The notes: a model not told the origin generated them from the letters alone. A stretch of DNA of 52,423 nucleotides from Oscillospiraceae bacterium (GCA_015068665.1 SVKB01000017.1:1-52423), one strand, 5' to 3'. Counted from the first letter of the stretch, positions 25,120-35,409 are shown. Program-made: numbers and translations.

Positions 25120-27477
25120 TTATTTTAATTCTACTATGGTTACTCCGTCCTCACCTTCACCGAAAAGGCCTAAACGGAAGCTTTTTACATTGGGGTGTTT
25201 TTTCAGCATCACATGAATTGCCGCACGCAAAACACCTGTTCCCTTTCCGTGAATAATAGATACTCTTTCAAGCTTTAACATAACCGCATCGTCTATATAT
25301 TTTTCCGCATCCATTACCCCGTCAGCCACCGTAAAGCCTCTTATATCAAGCTCGGTGGTGATGGTTTTATTCTTAAGCTCGGCTTTTTTGAAGGTCGCAT
25401 AGGTGGTCTCCTTCTTTATCTGTGCCTCGTCAAGGGCAATATTGGAAATATGGGTTTTGATTTTTAAAATACCTGCGGTAACTGTAAGATTACCGTCCTT
25501 ATCGGGAAGCTCACTTACTGTAGCACTCTGGTCATAATCAATAAGTCTTACCGGAGTTCCCTTTAAAAGAGCTTTAGGATCGGCAGGCTTAACCGATTTG
25601 TTTTTACTGCTGTTGATTTTATCCCGTCTTTCCTTAAGCTTTCTTGAAATTTTTTCATTTGCGTGGGTTGTCTTCCTGTCAAAATCACGCTGATTTTCTT
25701 CTTTTCTTATACTGCGAAGCTCTTTTATTATACCCTCTGCCTCTTCCTTGGCATCGGAAAGAATTTCGACAGCCTCACGGTTTGCCTTTTCTATTATACC
25801 GGCATATTTCTCTTCGCTTTTTTTCTTTTGCTCGATAAGCTCGCGTCTTAGCTCGTCCGCTTCATTTTTAAACTTATCCGCAAGCTCACGCTCCTTTTTC
25901 AGAGCTATTCTTGTTTTTTCAATTTCCGCCAGCACATCTTCAAACTTGATACTGTCATCCTTAAGCTGTTCTCTTGATTTATCAAGAATGTAATCGGGAA
26001 GTCCTAATCTTTTTGAAATTGCAAAGGCATTACTCTTTCCCGGAGTTCCGATATTAAGCTTATAAGTAGGCCTTAAGGTTTCCACATCAAATTCACAGCT
26101 TGCATTCATTACACCTTTAGTAGAAAGAGCATAAAGCTTAAGCTCGCTGTAATGAGTGGTTGCCATTACCTTGACACCCTTTTCCCTTAAGGATTCGATT
26201 ATTCCGATTGCCAAAGAGGCCCCCTCTACCGGGTCGGTGCCTGCTCCAAGCTCGTCAAAAAGAACAAGGGAATTATATTTCGCACGTTCTATGATGCTTA
26301 CAATATTTACCATGTGAGAGGAAAAGGTTGACAGGGACTGGGCAATGCTTTGCTCGTCTCCTATATCTGCAAAGATATCCGAAAACAGGGAAACCTCACT
26401 TTTTTCCGCCGCCGGAATGAGAAGTCCCGATGTGCCCATCAGGGTAAGAAGACCTACAGTTTTTAAAGAAACCGTTTTACCGCCTGTGTTCGGCCCTGTA
26501 ACGATTAAAGAATCAAACTGACCGCCAAGCATTATGTCAATGGGAACAACTTTTCCTGTATCAATAAGAGGATGCCTTGCCTTTTTTAAATGGATATAAC
26601 CCCTGTCATTAATAAGAGGCAGAGTTGCCTTCATTGAAACACCAAGCTTTGCCTTGGCAAATATAAAATCAAGCTCACACACGGTGTTATAGTTATTTAC
26701 AATCTGCTCACGGTTCAGTGAACAAAGGGAGGTTAAATCGAAAAGGATTTTTTCAATTTCCTTTTCCTCCTCGGCAAACATTTCCTTTAAGGAATTGTTG
26801 ATTTCAACCACCGCCATAGGCTCAACAAACACGGTAGAGCCTGATGAGGAGGTATCGTGAACTATACCCGGGATATCCGATTTATGTTCTATCTTGACGG
26901 GAAGAACAAAACGGTCTCCCCTTACGGTAACCACGGCATCCTGAAGGAATTTCTGATAGTTGGGAGAGGTTATGAATTTATTTAAAACCTCTTTTATTTT
27001 ATTATGGGTTGCATTGATTTTCTTTCTTATTGCATAAAGCTTAATACTTGCATTATCGGCAATTTCATCCTCACCGAGAATTTTTGAAAAAATATCCTCC
27101 TCAAGCCCCCTTATCACAATAAGGGAATCAAAATACACCGCAAGCTCCTTATCATCTGCGGCATAGTCCTTTAAAAGCCTTGCGGTTTTTAAAAGCTTAC
27201 CTATTTCAAGAAGCTCCTTAGTATTGAAATTAGCACCCACATCAAGTCTTTTTACCGATTTTAAAACATCGCCTGCCGCATAAATGGGAGGATTGCCTCT
27301 TTTTATTATAAGAGAGGTTGCATCGTTTACCTCGGAAAGGGAAATTTCAAGCTCGCCTTTATCCGAAAAAGGCTCGGTTAAAAGAGCCTTCTTTTTATTG
27401 GGCTCTATTATACAGCACTCCGAAAGCCGTTCTCTTATTTTATCAAATTCCAGTTTAATATAACTTTTATTATCCAT
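25120..27477 (-). CDS. mutS2: Endonuclease MutS2 (ribosome collision / recombination control ATPase with Smr domain)
   Basis: The protein has 785 residues, typical of MutS2. It has the MutS core and ATPase (Walker A GPNTGGKT at 328-335, then STFSSHM and LVLFDELGAGTDP). A long charged coiled coil follows (about 510-640), then a KOW-like segment and a C-terminal Smr nuclease domain (about 708-785, LDIRGFTV and HGKGTGVLR). The MutS mismatch-recognition domain is absent, as expected. Known family roles are splitting collided ribosomes and limiting recombination. It sits 11 bp after the UPF0210 gene. Confidence 0.96.
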   Translation of the reverse strand: MDNKSYIKLEFDKIRERLSECCIIEPNKKKALLTEPFSDKGELEISLSEVNDATSLIIKRGNPPIYAAGDVLKSVKRLDVGANFNTKELLEIGKLLKTARLLKDYAADDKELAVYFDSLIVIRGLEEDIFSKILGEDEIADNASIKLYAIRKKINATHNKIKEVLNKFITSPNYQKFLQDAVVTVRGDRFVLPVKIEHKSDIPGIVHDTSSSGSTVFVEPMAVVEINNSLKEMFAEEEKEIEKILFDLTSLCSLNREQIVNNYNTVCELDFIFAKAKLGVSMKATLPLINDRGYIHLKKARHPLIDTGKVVPIDIMLGGQFDSLIVTGPNTGGKTVSLKTVGLLTLMGTSGLLIPAAEKSEVSLFSDIFADIGDEQSIAQSLSTFSSHMVNIVSIIERAKYNSLVLFDELGAGTDPVEGASLAIGIIESLREKGVKVMATTHYSELKLYALSTKGVMNASCEFDVETLRPTYKLNIGTPGKSNAFAISKRLGLPDYILDKSREQLKDDSIKFEDVLAEIEKTRIALKKERELADKFKNEADELRRELIEQKKKSEEKYAGIIEKANREAVEILSDAKEEAEGIIKELRSIRKEENQRDFDRKTTHANEKISRKLKERRDKINSSKNKSVKPADPKALLKGTPVRLIDYDQSATVSELPDKDGNLTVTAGILKIKTHISNIALDEAQIKKETTYATFKKAELKNKTITTELDIRGFTVADGVMDAEKYIDDAVMLKLERVSIIHGKGTGVLRAAIHVMLKKHPNVKSFRLGLFGEGEDGVTIVELK

Positions 27478-27488
27478 ATTATTTCCTT

Positions 27489-28847
27489 TTAATTTTTAAG
27501 TGACTGTAACGGTGCAGGGATTCTGCCGCCACGGTCTATAAAAGTCTTTGAGGAATACGGACTTACCTTCATAACCGGTCCGTAGCCTAAAAGTCCGCCG
27601 AAGTTAACGGTATCCCCTACCGTTTTACCGATTGCCGGAATTACTCTTACAGCGGTGGTTTTTGAATTTACCATACCGATTGCCGCTTCATCTGCGATAA
27701 TTCCGGAAATAGTTTCTGCCGGAGTATCACCCGGGATTATTATCATATCAAGACCAACCGAGCATACACAGGTCATTGCCTCTAATTTTTCAAGGGAAAG
27801 CGCACCCTTTGCCACAGCATCAATCATACCCGCATCCTCACTTACCGGGATAAATGCGCCTGAAAGACCGCCTACATGAGAGCTTGCAAATACTCCGCCC
27901 TTTTTAACAGCATCGTTAAGAAGTGCCAGTGCGGCAGTTGTACCGTGGGCTCCGCATTTTTCAACGCCCATTTCCTCTAAGATATAGGCAACACTGTCTC
28001 CCACTGCAGGAGTTGGTGCTAAAGATAAATCCACTATACCGAAGGGTACATTAAGCCTTTGGGAAGCTTCCCTTGCAACCATCTGTCCCATTCTGGTTAT
28101 CTTGAAGGCGGTTTTCTTAACGGTATCGGCAACGGTTGCAAAATCAGCACCCTTTACCTTTTCAAGAGCAGATTTAACAACCCCCGGACCGCTTACACCC
28201 ACATTTATTACGCATTCAGGCTCACCTACTCCTAAAAAAGCACCTGCCATAAAGGGATTATCCTCGGGAGCATTACAAAATACAACAAGCTTGGAGGCAC
28301 CGATAGAGTCATTATCCTTAGTTCTTTCGGCAAGATCCTTTATAACATATCCCATTTCCTTTACCGCATCCATATTGATACCGGCTTTTGTGGTGCCCAC
28401 ATTTACCGAGGAGCATACCTTTTTAGTTTCCGAAATAGCCTCACCTATTGAATTAATAAGGATTTTATCCCCTTTGGTATAGCCTTTGTGAACAAGGGCG
28501 GAAAATCCGCCTATAAAGTCAACACCTGTTTCTTCTGCCACCTTATCAAGCATTTTTGCATAGGGCACATAGCTTGTGGCATCCGAGCTTCCCGCAACAA
28601 GAGAAATAGGAGTTACCGAAATTCTTTTATTGATAATGGGAATTCCCATTTCACGGGAAATGCTTTCTCCTGTTTTTACAAGGTCCTTTGCAAGATACAT
28701 TATTTTATCGTAAATTCTTGTGATTGATTTTTTATGGTCCTCTGAAGCACAGTCAAGCAGGGATATACCCATGGTGATTGTTCTTATATCCAGATTCTCC
28801 TTTTCAATCATATTAAGGGTTTCTATTATTTCTTTATTGGAAATCAT
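27489..28847 (-). CDS. UPF0210 / DUF711 (PFL-like) family protein
   Basis: A 452-residue soluble protein matching the UPF0210 family throughout. Examples are [10 protein letters not shown] near the N-terminus, [47 protein letters not shown] and [20 protein letters not shown]. The structure of the family resembles glycyl-radical-enzyme folds, but the biochemical role is unknown to me. The gene almost always follows a small ACT-domain gene, as here (12 bp apart), so the ACT protein may be its effector-binding partner. Confidence 0.9.
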   Translation of the reverse strand: MISNKEIIETLNMIEKENLDIRTITMGISLLDCASEDHKKSITRIYDKIMYLAKDLVKTGESISREMGIPIINKRISVTPISLVAGSSDATSYVPYAKMLDKVAEETGVDFIGGFSALVHKGYTKGDKILINSIGEAISETKKVCSSVNVGTTKAGINMDAVKEMGYVIKDLAERTKDNDSIGASKLVVFCNAPEDNPFMAGAFLGVGEPECVINVGVSGPGVVKSALEKVKGADFATVADTVKKTAFKITRMGQMVAREASQRLNVPFGIVDLSLAPTPAVGDSVAYILEEMGVEKCGAHGTTAALALLNDAVKKGGVFASSHVGGLSGAFIPVSEDAGMIDAVAKGALSLEKLEAMTCVCSVGLDMIIIPGDTPAETISGIIADEAAIGMVNSKTTAVRVIPAIGKTVGDTVNFGGLLGYGPVMKVSPYSSKTFIDRGGRIPAPLQSLKN

Positions 28848-28859
28848 TTTTTCTTACCT

Positions 28860-29132
28860 CTAAATTCTGTGCATTTCGTTGAATATATCCTCAAGACATA
28901 TTGTTATTTTAACTCCAAGACCGTCTCCGAGTGTTTCTAAATTTTTAGAAAGCACATCAAAGTCGGAGCTGCTTTTTTCAATATCAGTCATCATAACCAT
29001 TGTAAAGATATCACCCATTATTGTCTGGGATATATTAAGAATATTGATATTGTTTTCGCTCAGAATTCCACTTACAGAGTGGATAATTCCCACCTTGTCT
29101 TTTCCGATTACCGTTATTACTGCTTTTTTCAT
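28860..29132 (-). CDS. Small ACT-domain protein (UPF0237)
   Basis: A 90-residue protein made of one ACT domain: AVITVIGKDKVGIIHSVSGI at the N-terminus, NINILNISQTI in the middle. This matches the UPF0237 family that pairs with UPF0210. ACT domains bind small ligands, often amino acids. The ATG at 29132 follows AGGAGG; an in-frame ATG-like extension of 18 codons runs back into the RNA methyltransferase gene and is rejected. It lies 11 bp after that gene and 12 bp before UPF0210. Confidence 0.92.
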   Translation of the reverse strand: MKKAVITVIGKDKVGIIHSVSGILSENNINILNISQTIMGDIFTMVMMTDIEKSSSDFDVLSKNLETLGDGLGVKITICLEDIFNEMHRI

Positions 29133-29143
29133 TTTTATCCTCC

Positions 29144-30274
29144 TTATAATCTGTCGGCCTTTGAAAAATACTGATACAGATCGCACTTTATCATACCGTT
29201 ATATAATTTTCTTTTCTTGGTTGCTTTTTTTCCGAACAGGGCTTCAAACTTTTCATTGGGGGTTATGGCAAATAAATTCCAGCCCTTAAGACCTTTATAT
29301 ACTCTTCCTAAATCCTTTATGATTTTTTCCGATTCATTTAAGTCTAAAAGCCGTTCGCCGTACGGTGGATTACACACTATAGTACCGCCGATTTCATCAT
29401 TTTTAAATTCGGAAACAGGCAGGCGTTTTACAAAGATAACATCGTTTACCCTTGCCTTTTTTGCATTGCTTATAGTTAAATCTACACAGTCATAATCTAT
29501 ATCCGAAGCAAGAACTCTTAAATTGGTTTTTCGTATTAAGGAAAAAGCCTCATCCCTTGCATCCTTTAAAAATTTCTTATCCATCTGCCGAAAGTCTTCA
29601 AAGGCAAAGCTGCGGTTTAAGCCCGGGGCAATGTTTTTGGCAATCATAGCCGCCTCTATGGGGAAGGTTCCCGATCCGCAGAAGGGATCGCAGAAAATTC
29701 CGTTATAGCTGAAACGACTCATATTGATAATTGCCGCTGCAATGGTTTCCTTGATAGGTGCCATATTGGAGCGTCTTCTGTAGCCTCTTTTATGTAAGCT
29801 GTCTCCCGAGGTATCAATCATAAGGCTTACCTTATCCTTCATTATTGAAAACTCAATTTTGTAAAGGGAGCCTGTTTCGGGAAAGATACTCATCTTATAG
29901 CTTGCAGATAAAGATTCAACAATAGCTTTTTTAATAATAGCCTGACAGTCTCTGATACTGAAAAGCTGAGATTTTACCGAAAATCCGTTAACGGGGAAGG
30001 CGCTGTCCTTATAAAGCCATTTCGACCAGTCAAGAGCTTTGGTTTTATCAAAAAGCTCATCAAAGGTTACTGCCTCAAACTCGCCTACTTTAATAAAAAT
30101 TCTTTCCGCACATCTTAACCACAAATTTGCACGGGCAACCGCTTCAAAATCGCCGTAGAAGGTAATTCGCCCGTCAATAACCTCTTTGGTTTCGTAGCCT
30201 AAATTACGGATTTCCTTTGCCACTATGGACTCTATTCCGAACATAGTGGTTACTACAATTTCAAATTTTTCCAT
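29144..30274 (-). CDS. THUMP-domain class I SAM-dependent rRNA methyltransferase (RlmL N-domain / YpsC type)
   Basis: The protein has 376 residues. A THUMP RNA-binding domain (about 45-155) is followed by a Rossmann methyltransferase domain with GIFCDPFCGSGTFPIEAA (SAM loop, near 193-210) and the catalytic VCNPPYGERL (NPPY, near 308). This is the architecture of Gram-positive YpsC and of the N-terminal half of E. coli RlmL, which makes N2-methylguanosine in 23S rRNA. The exact target base is inferred only from the family. Confidence 0.92.
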   Translation of the reverse strand: MEKFEIVVTTMFGIESIVAKEIRNLGYETKEVIDGRITFYGDFEAVARANLWLRCAERIFIKVGEFEAVTFDELFDKTKALDWSKWLYKDSAFPVNGFSVKSQLFSIRDCQAIIKKAIVESLSASYKMSIFPETGSLYKIEFSIMKDKVSLMIDTSGDSLHKRGYRRRSNMAPIKETIAAAIINMSRFSYNGIFCDPFCGSGTFPIEAAMIAKNIAPGLNRSFAFEDFRQMDKKFLKDARDEAFSLIRKTNLRVLASDIDYDCVDLTISNAKKARVNDVIFVKRLPVSEFKNDEIGGTIVCNPPYGERLLDLNESEKIIKDLGRVYKGLKGWNLFAITPNEKFEALFGKKATKKRKLYNGMIKCDLYQYFSKADRL

Positions 30275-30287
30275 TTTTTCTCCTGTT

Positions 30288-32123
30288 TTATTTATTGTAT
30301 TCCATCATACTGTAGTACTGAAGATTTTTAAGAGTATTTATTTCTTCAGAAAATTCTTCGGGACATTCCTTAAAGAACTGTCCTCGTGACATAAAGTATT
30401 TTGGTGAGAAAACGTTCACCTTTGTTTTTAAGCTGTTTAAAAATTCAAAATACGGGGGCATATCAACCCTCATATAGGAAAACAGCTCGGTTGCAAGATA
30501 GCTTGAGGAAATGGTATTTCTCTGACCTCTTAAAACCCTCTTACCATTTTTAATACAGTCATTCTTAAACGCCTGATTGGAGAATATAAGATAAGGTGTT
30601 TTATGCTTTCTGAAAAGCGCGGTATCCGTTTCTTCTGTTATATCATAGCCAATTAAATCATAATACTTAAGCTCGGAATCAAGGAAGGGCAGGTGGTCTC
30701 CGAAATAGATTATTACGGTTGGCCTGTCAATTTCTTCTATGTAATCCTTTAAGGTTTTTAAGAAATTATCCGCATCCTTTAACCCCTGAACATAATTTTC
30801 CAGGGTATAGTAGCAGTTATCGTCCATCTCGTCGGTTCGCTTTACTATTCTTTCCTTACCTGTATCATAATTCATATAGGGCCCGTGATTCTGGATGGTA
30901 ACCGTAAAGTTAAAATAACCCTTGTCAGGATTTTTCTCAAGATGCCTGCTGTAGTCATCCATTATCATTTTCGCCGCTTCAGAATCGTCGGTATAATAAT
31001 TGGTCATCTTGGTTTTGTAGCCTAAATCACTTAAAAATACACTACGCGAAAAACCCATACAGCTATATGCCATAAGACGGTTATAAAACCAGTTATGCCC
31101 CGGATGCATGGCAACTGTTTCAAATCCTGCCGAGCTGAAAACATGGGGTAAGCCATACGCCTTTTTATTCAAAAAGGTTTTATAGGGAACGGGCATTCCC
31201 TTATCAATAAGTGAAATATTTACACCTGTTAAAAATTCAAATTCGGTGGAGGAGGTATTTCCTGCAAAGCCGGGAACAATCATATCACCGTATATTCCCT
31301 CTTTTTTTAACCTTGTATAATTGGGCAGGGGGTTTTTTTCAAACTTAAGATTTTTAGCCTCTCTTATATCGAAGAAGGCTTCGCCCATAACAGCTATAAC
31401 ATTCGGAATATTTCCCTCCGGGCTATAAGGGGTAAGAATTTTTTTAACCTCTTCCCTGCTGTAGCCTTCGGGCTTTTTAAATCTCGTACGTTCAATTCCG
31501 TTAATAAGAGAATAAATAAAGCCGTGCCCGTTTGCCATATCTATTTCGCTGAATTCGTTGGTAACGAAGGTGGTTTTTTCATATATCCTGCTGTCTGAAT
31601 ATATAAACACATAGGCTCCGAAGGAAAGTGACAGGGTGACAATAACTCCCAGGGCACGAATCCAGAGCTTTGGTGCTTTATTTTTTACCTTCATACATAC
31701 AAAAACCGAGGCTGTAATGAATAACAGCACAAAGACCGTAACCTTTATGCTTAACGGTATAGTGTAGTTATCCAAAATACTTGTTGCTTCCTTGCCCAAA
31801 ATAAAATCACTTGCCTTTAAGGGCACACTCAGAAAATAAAGCCTATAATAGTTTACAACAAGAAGAAGGGTTTCTGTAAGCCCGGTTATAACAAAGCTTA
31901 TATGAAGCTTGCCCGTTATAAAAAACAAAAGAGAGGTTATAAGATAAAATATGCTTATATTTATAATAAGATTTATCGGATTAAAGGCATCCAGAAAGGA
32001 GGTAACACCGCTGTTTCCTATATGAATCAGTATCTGAAACAATGAGAAAAACAAAGACATAATAAGAATTCCTGAAAGGGAGCCTTTAAAATCCAACATT
32101 CTTTTTTTGAAAATTGCTTTCAT
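30288..32123 (-). CDS. LTA synthase-family membrane sulfatase-fold phosphotransferase
   Basis: The protein has 611 residues. Five N-terminal transmembrane helices (about 15-175) are followed by an extracellular alkaline-phosphatase-type domain. The metal and catalytic motifs are VMGEAFFDI (E248), GNTSSTEFEFLTG (nucleophile T290), HPGHNWFYNR, TIQNHGPY and YFGDHLPFLD. LtaS polymerises glycerol phosphate from phosphatidylglycerol onto a lipid anchor outside the cell. Other family members transfer phosphoglycerol to other glycans, so the precise acceptor is uncertain. It lies between pfp and the RNA methyltransferase gene with gaps of 10-13 bp. Confidence 0.9.
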   Translation of the reverse strand: MKAIFKKRMLDFKGSLSGILIMSLFFSLFQILIHIGNSGVTSFLDAFNPINLIINISIFYLITSLLFFITGKLHISFVITGLTETLLLVVNYYRLYFLSVPLKASDFILGKEATSILDNYTIPLSIKVTVFVLLFITASVFVCMKVKNKAPKLWIRALGVIVTLSLSFGAYVFIYSDSRIYEKTTFVTNEFSEIDMANGHGFIYSLINGIERTRFKKPEGYSREEVKKILTPYSPEGNIPNVIAVMGEAFFDIREAKNLKFEKNPLPNYTRLKKEGIYGDMIVPGFAGNTSSTEFEFLTGVNISLIDKGMPVPYKTFLNKKAYGLPHVFSSAGFETVAMHPGHNWFYNRLMAYSCMGFSRSVFLSDLGYKTKMTNYYTDDSEAAKMIMDDYSRHLEKNPDKGYFNFTVTIQNHGPYMNYDTGKERIVKRTDEMDDNCYYTLENYVQGLKDADNFLKTLKDYIEEIDRPTVIIYFGDHLPFLDSELKYYDLIGYDITEETDTALFRKHKTPYLIFSNQAFKNDCIKNGKRVLRGQRNTISSSYLATELFSYMRVDMPPYFEFLNSLKTKVNVFSPKYFMSRGQFFKECPEEFSEEINTLKNLQYYSMMEYNK

Positions 32124-32133
32124 GCTGCTTCCC

Positions 32134-33360
32134 TTATTTCACCGTTACTGTCTTTATTATACCGTTTTCCGCATATACATTCTGAATACCTGTTATAAGC
32201 GGCTTTGCATAGTCATAAAATTTTTCGGTAACATCCATTCCGTCATCGGAAATCATATCGCAGGGAACCTGCTTTTCAAGGTTAGCAACCTTATCGGTAT
32301 CAAATGGTTTATATTCAATTTCGTAAGAATCGCTGTCCTTTCTTACATAACCTATCATAACACCTGTTTCCCCTGAAAGTGCATACTCAACGCCTGCGTT
32401 TCCGATTGCAAAGGATTCGTCAATGTCAGTACGGGACGCAGATGTCGCCGCACATCTTTGAAGGGTTGAAAGCTCAATAGCTCTCATTTTAACATTTATT
32501 CTTTCTTTTAAAAGCATTTCAAGAGTTTTACCTGCACCGCCTAACTGTGCATGGTTAAAGCCGTCCTTTGCGGCTTCCTTAAGACTTGTATCCTCACATA
32601 AAAGCACACCGTCTTTTGTTTTCACACCCTCGGAAAGGGCAATTACAAGCTGCTTTTTAGTCTTCAGAAGCTCATTGATTTTATCGGTTATCTTATCAAT
32701 ATCGAAGGGGATTTCGGGAAGGCATATAATGTCTGCATACTTCTCCTCGTCGTTATTGGCAAGAGCGGCTGCCGCTGTAAGCCAGCCTGCGTGTCTGCCC
32801 ATTATTTCAACAATGGTGATAGAGGGCATATCGTAAACCCTGTTATCGTGGGCAACCTGCTTTACGGTGTTTGCCACAAATTTTGCCGCAGAACCGTAAC
32901 CCGGGGTATGGTCGGTCAAGCACAGGTCATTATCTATGGTTTTGGGAATACCGATTACCCTTACATCAGAATTAACCTTTTTAAAATACTTTGATAATTT
33001 GTTTACGGTATCCATTGAATCATTACCGCCTATGTAAAAGAAATAGCCGATATCATATTTTTCAAAAACTCTTTTAATATGCTCATAGATTTCCTTATCC
33101 TCCTCATAGGACGGAAGCTTTTTACGGCAGGAACCAAGATATGCGGATGGAGTTTGTTTAAGAACCATAATATTAAACTCATCGTTAAAATCCTTAAGGT
33201 CAACGAAGCTTTCCTTTAATATACCTTCAACACCGTAGCGTGCGCCGTATATTTTATCAATTTTATCCGACTGAATTCCCCCGCAGATTACACCTGCTAA
33301 AGATGCATTTATGGCGGTAGTGGGACCGCCTGACTGACCTACTAATAAATTTTTTCCCAT
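32134..33360 (-). CDS. pfp: 6-phosphofructokinase, probably pyrophosphate-dependent
   Basis: A 408-residue cytoplasmic enzyme that phosphorylates fructose-6-phosphate. ATP enzymes have GGDGS and PGTIDND; this protein has GGNDSMDT (111-118) and PKTIDND (139-145). The lysine at 140 in place of glycine is the change associated with PPi use, and the length also fits the longer PPi group. The N-terminal GQSGGPTTAINASLAG motif is intact. PPi use makes the step reversible. It lies 5 bp after the amidohydrolase gene in the large operon. Confidence 0.88.
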   Translation of the reverse strand: MGKNLLVGQSGGPTTAINASLAGVICGGIQSDKIDKIYGARYGVEGILKESFVDLKDFNDEFNIMVLKQTPSAYLGSCRKKLPSYEEDKEIYEHIKRVFEKYDIGYFFYIGGNDSMDTVNKLSKYFKKVNSDVRVIGIPKTIDNDLCLTDHTPGYGSAAKFVANTVKQVAHDNRVYDMPSITIVEIMGRHAGWLTAAAALANNDEEKYADIICLPEIPFDIDKITDKINELLKTKKQLVIALSEGVKTKDGVLLCEDTSLKEAAKDGFNHAQLGGAGKTLEMLLKERINVKMRAIELSTLQRCAATSASRTDIDESFAIGNAGVEYALSGETGVMIGYVRKDSDSYEIEYKPFDTDKVANLEKQVPCDMISDDGMDVTEKFYDYAKPLITGIQNVYAENGIIKTVTVK

Positions 33361-33365
33361 TTTAT

Positions 33366-34526
33366 TTACTCCTTTACAATTTTACCGTTTATTATTACTA
33401 AAAAAGGTGAGCTGTTAACTAAAAGCGGATCCGATTCAAATACGGATAAGTCCGCATCCTTCCCAACCTCTAAACTTCCGACTCTATCCTCTACTCCAAG
33501 AGCTTTTGCCGGATTTACGGTTATTGCCCTGATGCTTTCCATATAGGGAAGCCCTGCTTTATTGGCAAGTGCCGCACAAATAGTCAGGTGCTCTAACGGA
33601 ATAACATCGTGATCGGTTATAATTGAAACCGAAAGACCTTTTTCAAAAAGCACCCTTGGGGTTTCGTAAGATTTATTCTTAAGCTCGGGCTTTGACCTTC
33701 CGATTAAAGAGGGTCCCACTAAACAGGGATAGCCGTATTCCTTAAGCTCGTCCGCTATAAGATGACCCTCGGTACAGTGGTCAAGGGTCAGCTTTAAGTT
33801 AAACTCCCTTGCAATTCTTATTGCGCTGAAGATATCGTCCGCTCGGTGAGCGTGTGCCTTCATCGGAATTTCACCCCTTAAAAGAGGAATAAGGCTTTCA
33901 CATTTGATATCAAAATCTGGTTTGTCATTTTCCTCGGGATCCTCATAATAAAGCTCAAGCTTTTCCATATACTCCTGAGCCTTGAAAAGCTGTTCCCTTA
34001 TAAGGGAGACGGCACCCATTCTGGTAATGGGAGTCTGCCCCTTCTGATTATATGAGCCCTTGGGATTTTCACCGAAGGCAAACTTCATAGCAGCATTTTC
34101 CTTAACCACCATAGAATCAACACATTTGCCGAAGGTTTTTAAAACCGCAAAGCTTCCGCCGATAACATTGGCACTTCCCGGCCCCGTTGCTACAGTGGTA
34201 ACACCTGCCATTAACGCCTCATTAAAGCACACATCCATAGCGTTTACAGCATCAATCCCCCTTAAATGAGGAGTAACCGGGTCGGTGGATTCATTAACAT
34301 CATCCCCTTCAAAGGTAAGGGAATCCTCTAAAATACCAACATGGCAATGGGCATCAATAAAGCCCGGGAATACCATTTTCCCTTCAAGGTCAATTTCATT
34401 TTCCCCGGGAGTATAATCCGACATAGGTCCAATCCTTACTATTTTCCCCTCTTTTATTTCTATAAATCCCTTTTCAATAATTTCGGGGGATGACATAGTA
34501 TAGATTTTTCCGTTTTTTAATATCAT
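33366..34526 (-). CDS. Amidohydrolase-superfamily metal hydrolase
   Basis: The protein has 386 residues. A composite beta domain surrounds a TIM barrel, with metal ligands in FPGFIDAHCHVG (HxH), MKAHAHRADDIF, LTLDHCTEGH and SIITDHDVIP (Asp). The C-terminal NPAKALGVEDRVGSLEVGKDADL is the usual imidazolonepropionase/prolidase-like ending. The barrel lysine of the carbamylated type is not evident. The substrate is unknown; cyclic amides or dipeptides are typical. It overlaps trxB by 4 bp (ATGA). Confidence 0.88.
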   Translation of the reverse strand: MILKNGKIYTMSSPEIIEKGFIEIKEGKIVRIGPMSDYTPGENEIDLEGKMVFPGFIDAHCHVGILEDSLTFEGDDVNESTDPVTPHLRGIDAVNAMDVCFNEALMAGVTTVATGPGSANVIGGSFAVLKTFGKCVDSMVVKENAAMKFAFGENPKGSYNQKGQTPITRMGAVSLIREQLFKAQEYMEKLELYYEDPEENDKPDFDIKCESLIPLLRGEIPMKAHAHRADDIFSAIRIAREFNLKLTLDHCTEGHLIADELKEYGYPCLVGPSLIGRSKPELKNKSYETPRVLFEKGLSVSIITDHDVIPLEHLTICAALANKAGLPYMESIRAITVNPAKALGVEDRVGSLEVGKDADLSVFESDPLLVNSSPFLVIINGKIVKE

Positions 34527-35407
34527 AGCTCCTCCATAATCCCCGACAGGGCAACCGCACCGTCATTCTGAGCGGTAATAACCTGTCTTAATTTTTTATT
34601 TACCACATCCCCTGCGGCATAAACGCCGTCAAGGTTTGTTTTCATTCTTTCATCAACCAAAATGTAACCATCCTCCGTCAGGGCTACGGTATCCTTAAAA
34701 AGCTCGTTTCTGGGCTCATTTCCGATTGCTATAAACAGCCCGTCCGTTTTAAGGCTTCTTTCATCCTTTAAGATAATCCCCGTAAGGAAGTCCTCACCGC
34801 AAAGAGCGGTAACCTCATTTGGGGCAATAATTTCTATTTTTTCGTTTTTCTTTATTTTTTCAAGGGTTGACGGATTACCTCTGAACTTTTCACGCCTGTG
34901 AATAAGATACACCTTTTTTGCAAAATTTGCAAGATAGATTGCATCATCAAGGGCAGTATTGCCTCCTCCGACAACCGCAGCTACCTTATCCTTATAGAAG
35001 GCACCGTCACAGGTTGCACAGTATGAAATCCCCATTCCCGTATACTTTTCTTCCCCGGGAATACCGAGCTTTCTCGGTGCGGCACCTGTGGCAAGTATCA
35101 CATTCTTTGCCCTGTATTCATCTTTTTTTGTTTTTATTATTTTTTCCTTCCCGGTAAGCTCAAGGGAGATAACCCTTCTTCTTACAACCTCAATATCAAA
35201 CTCTGCCATCTGTTTAAAAAATCTGTCTGCCAGATCGAAGCCCGATATATGAGGAAGCCCCGGATAATTATCAACCATATGGGAATTTACAATCTGACCG
35301 CCAAAGGCATCTCCTTCAAATATTATTGCAGAAAGACCGGCTCTTTTAGCATAAAGACCTGCTGTCATACCGGCGGGACCTCCGCCTATTATCGCAACAT
35401 CGTACAT
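34523..35407 (-). CDS. trxB: Thioredoxin-disulfide reductase
   Basis: Reduces thioredoxin with NADPH through FAD and a redox disulfide. FAD motif GGGPAGMTAGLYAKRAG is near residues 8-24, the active-site pair is SYCATCDG, and the NADPH motif is VVGGGNTALDDAIYLANFA. The C-terminal FAD contact is GVYAAGDVVNKKLRQVITA. At 294 residues it is slightly short but complete. No thioredoxin gene is adjacent. It lies 2 bp after apbE and overlaps the amidohydrolase gene, so it is tightly inside the operon. Confidence 0.95.
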   Translation of the reverse strand: MYDVAIIGGGPAGMTAGLYAKRAGLSAIIFEGDAFGGQIVNSHMVDNYPGLPHISGFDLADRFFKQMAEFDIEVVRRRVISLELTGKEKIIKTKKDEYRAKNVILATGAAPRKLGIPGEEKYTGMGISYCATCDGAFYKDKVAAVVGGGNTALDDAIYLANFAKKVYLIHRREKFRGNPSTLEKIKKNEKIEIIAPNEVTALCGEDFLTGIILKDERSLKTDGLFIAIGNEPRNELFKDTVALTEDGYILVDERMKTNLDGVYAAGDVVNKKLRQVITAQNDGAVALSGIMEEL

Positions 35408-35409
35408 TT

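Noticed and set aside
28860..29186. Longer ACT protein starting at 29186
   Set aside because: The extra 18 codons run into the upstream methyltransferase gene and lack a ribosome site, whereas the ATG at 29132 has AGGAGG at good spacing and begins exactly at the ACT domain.
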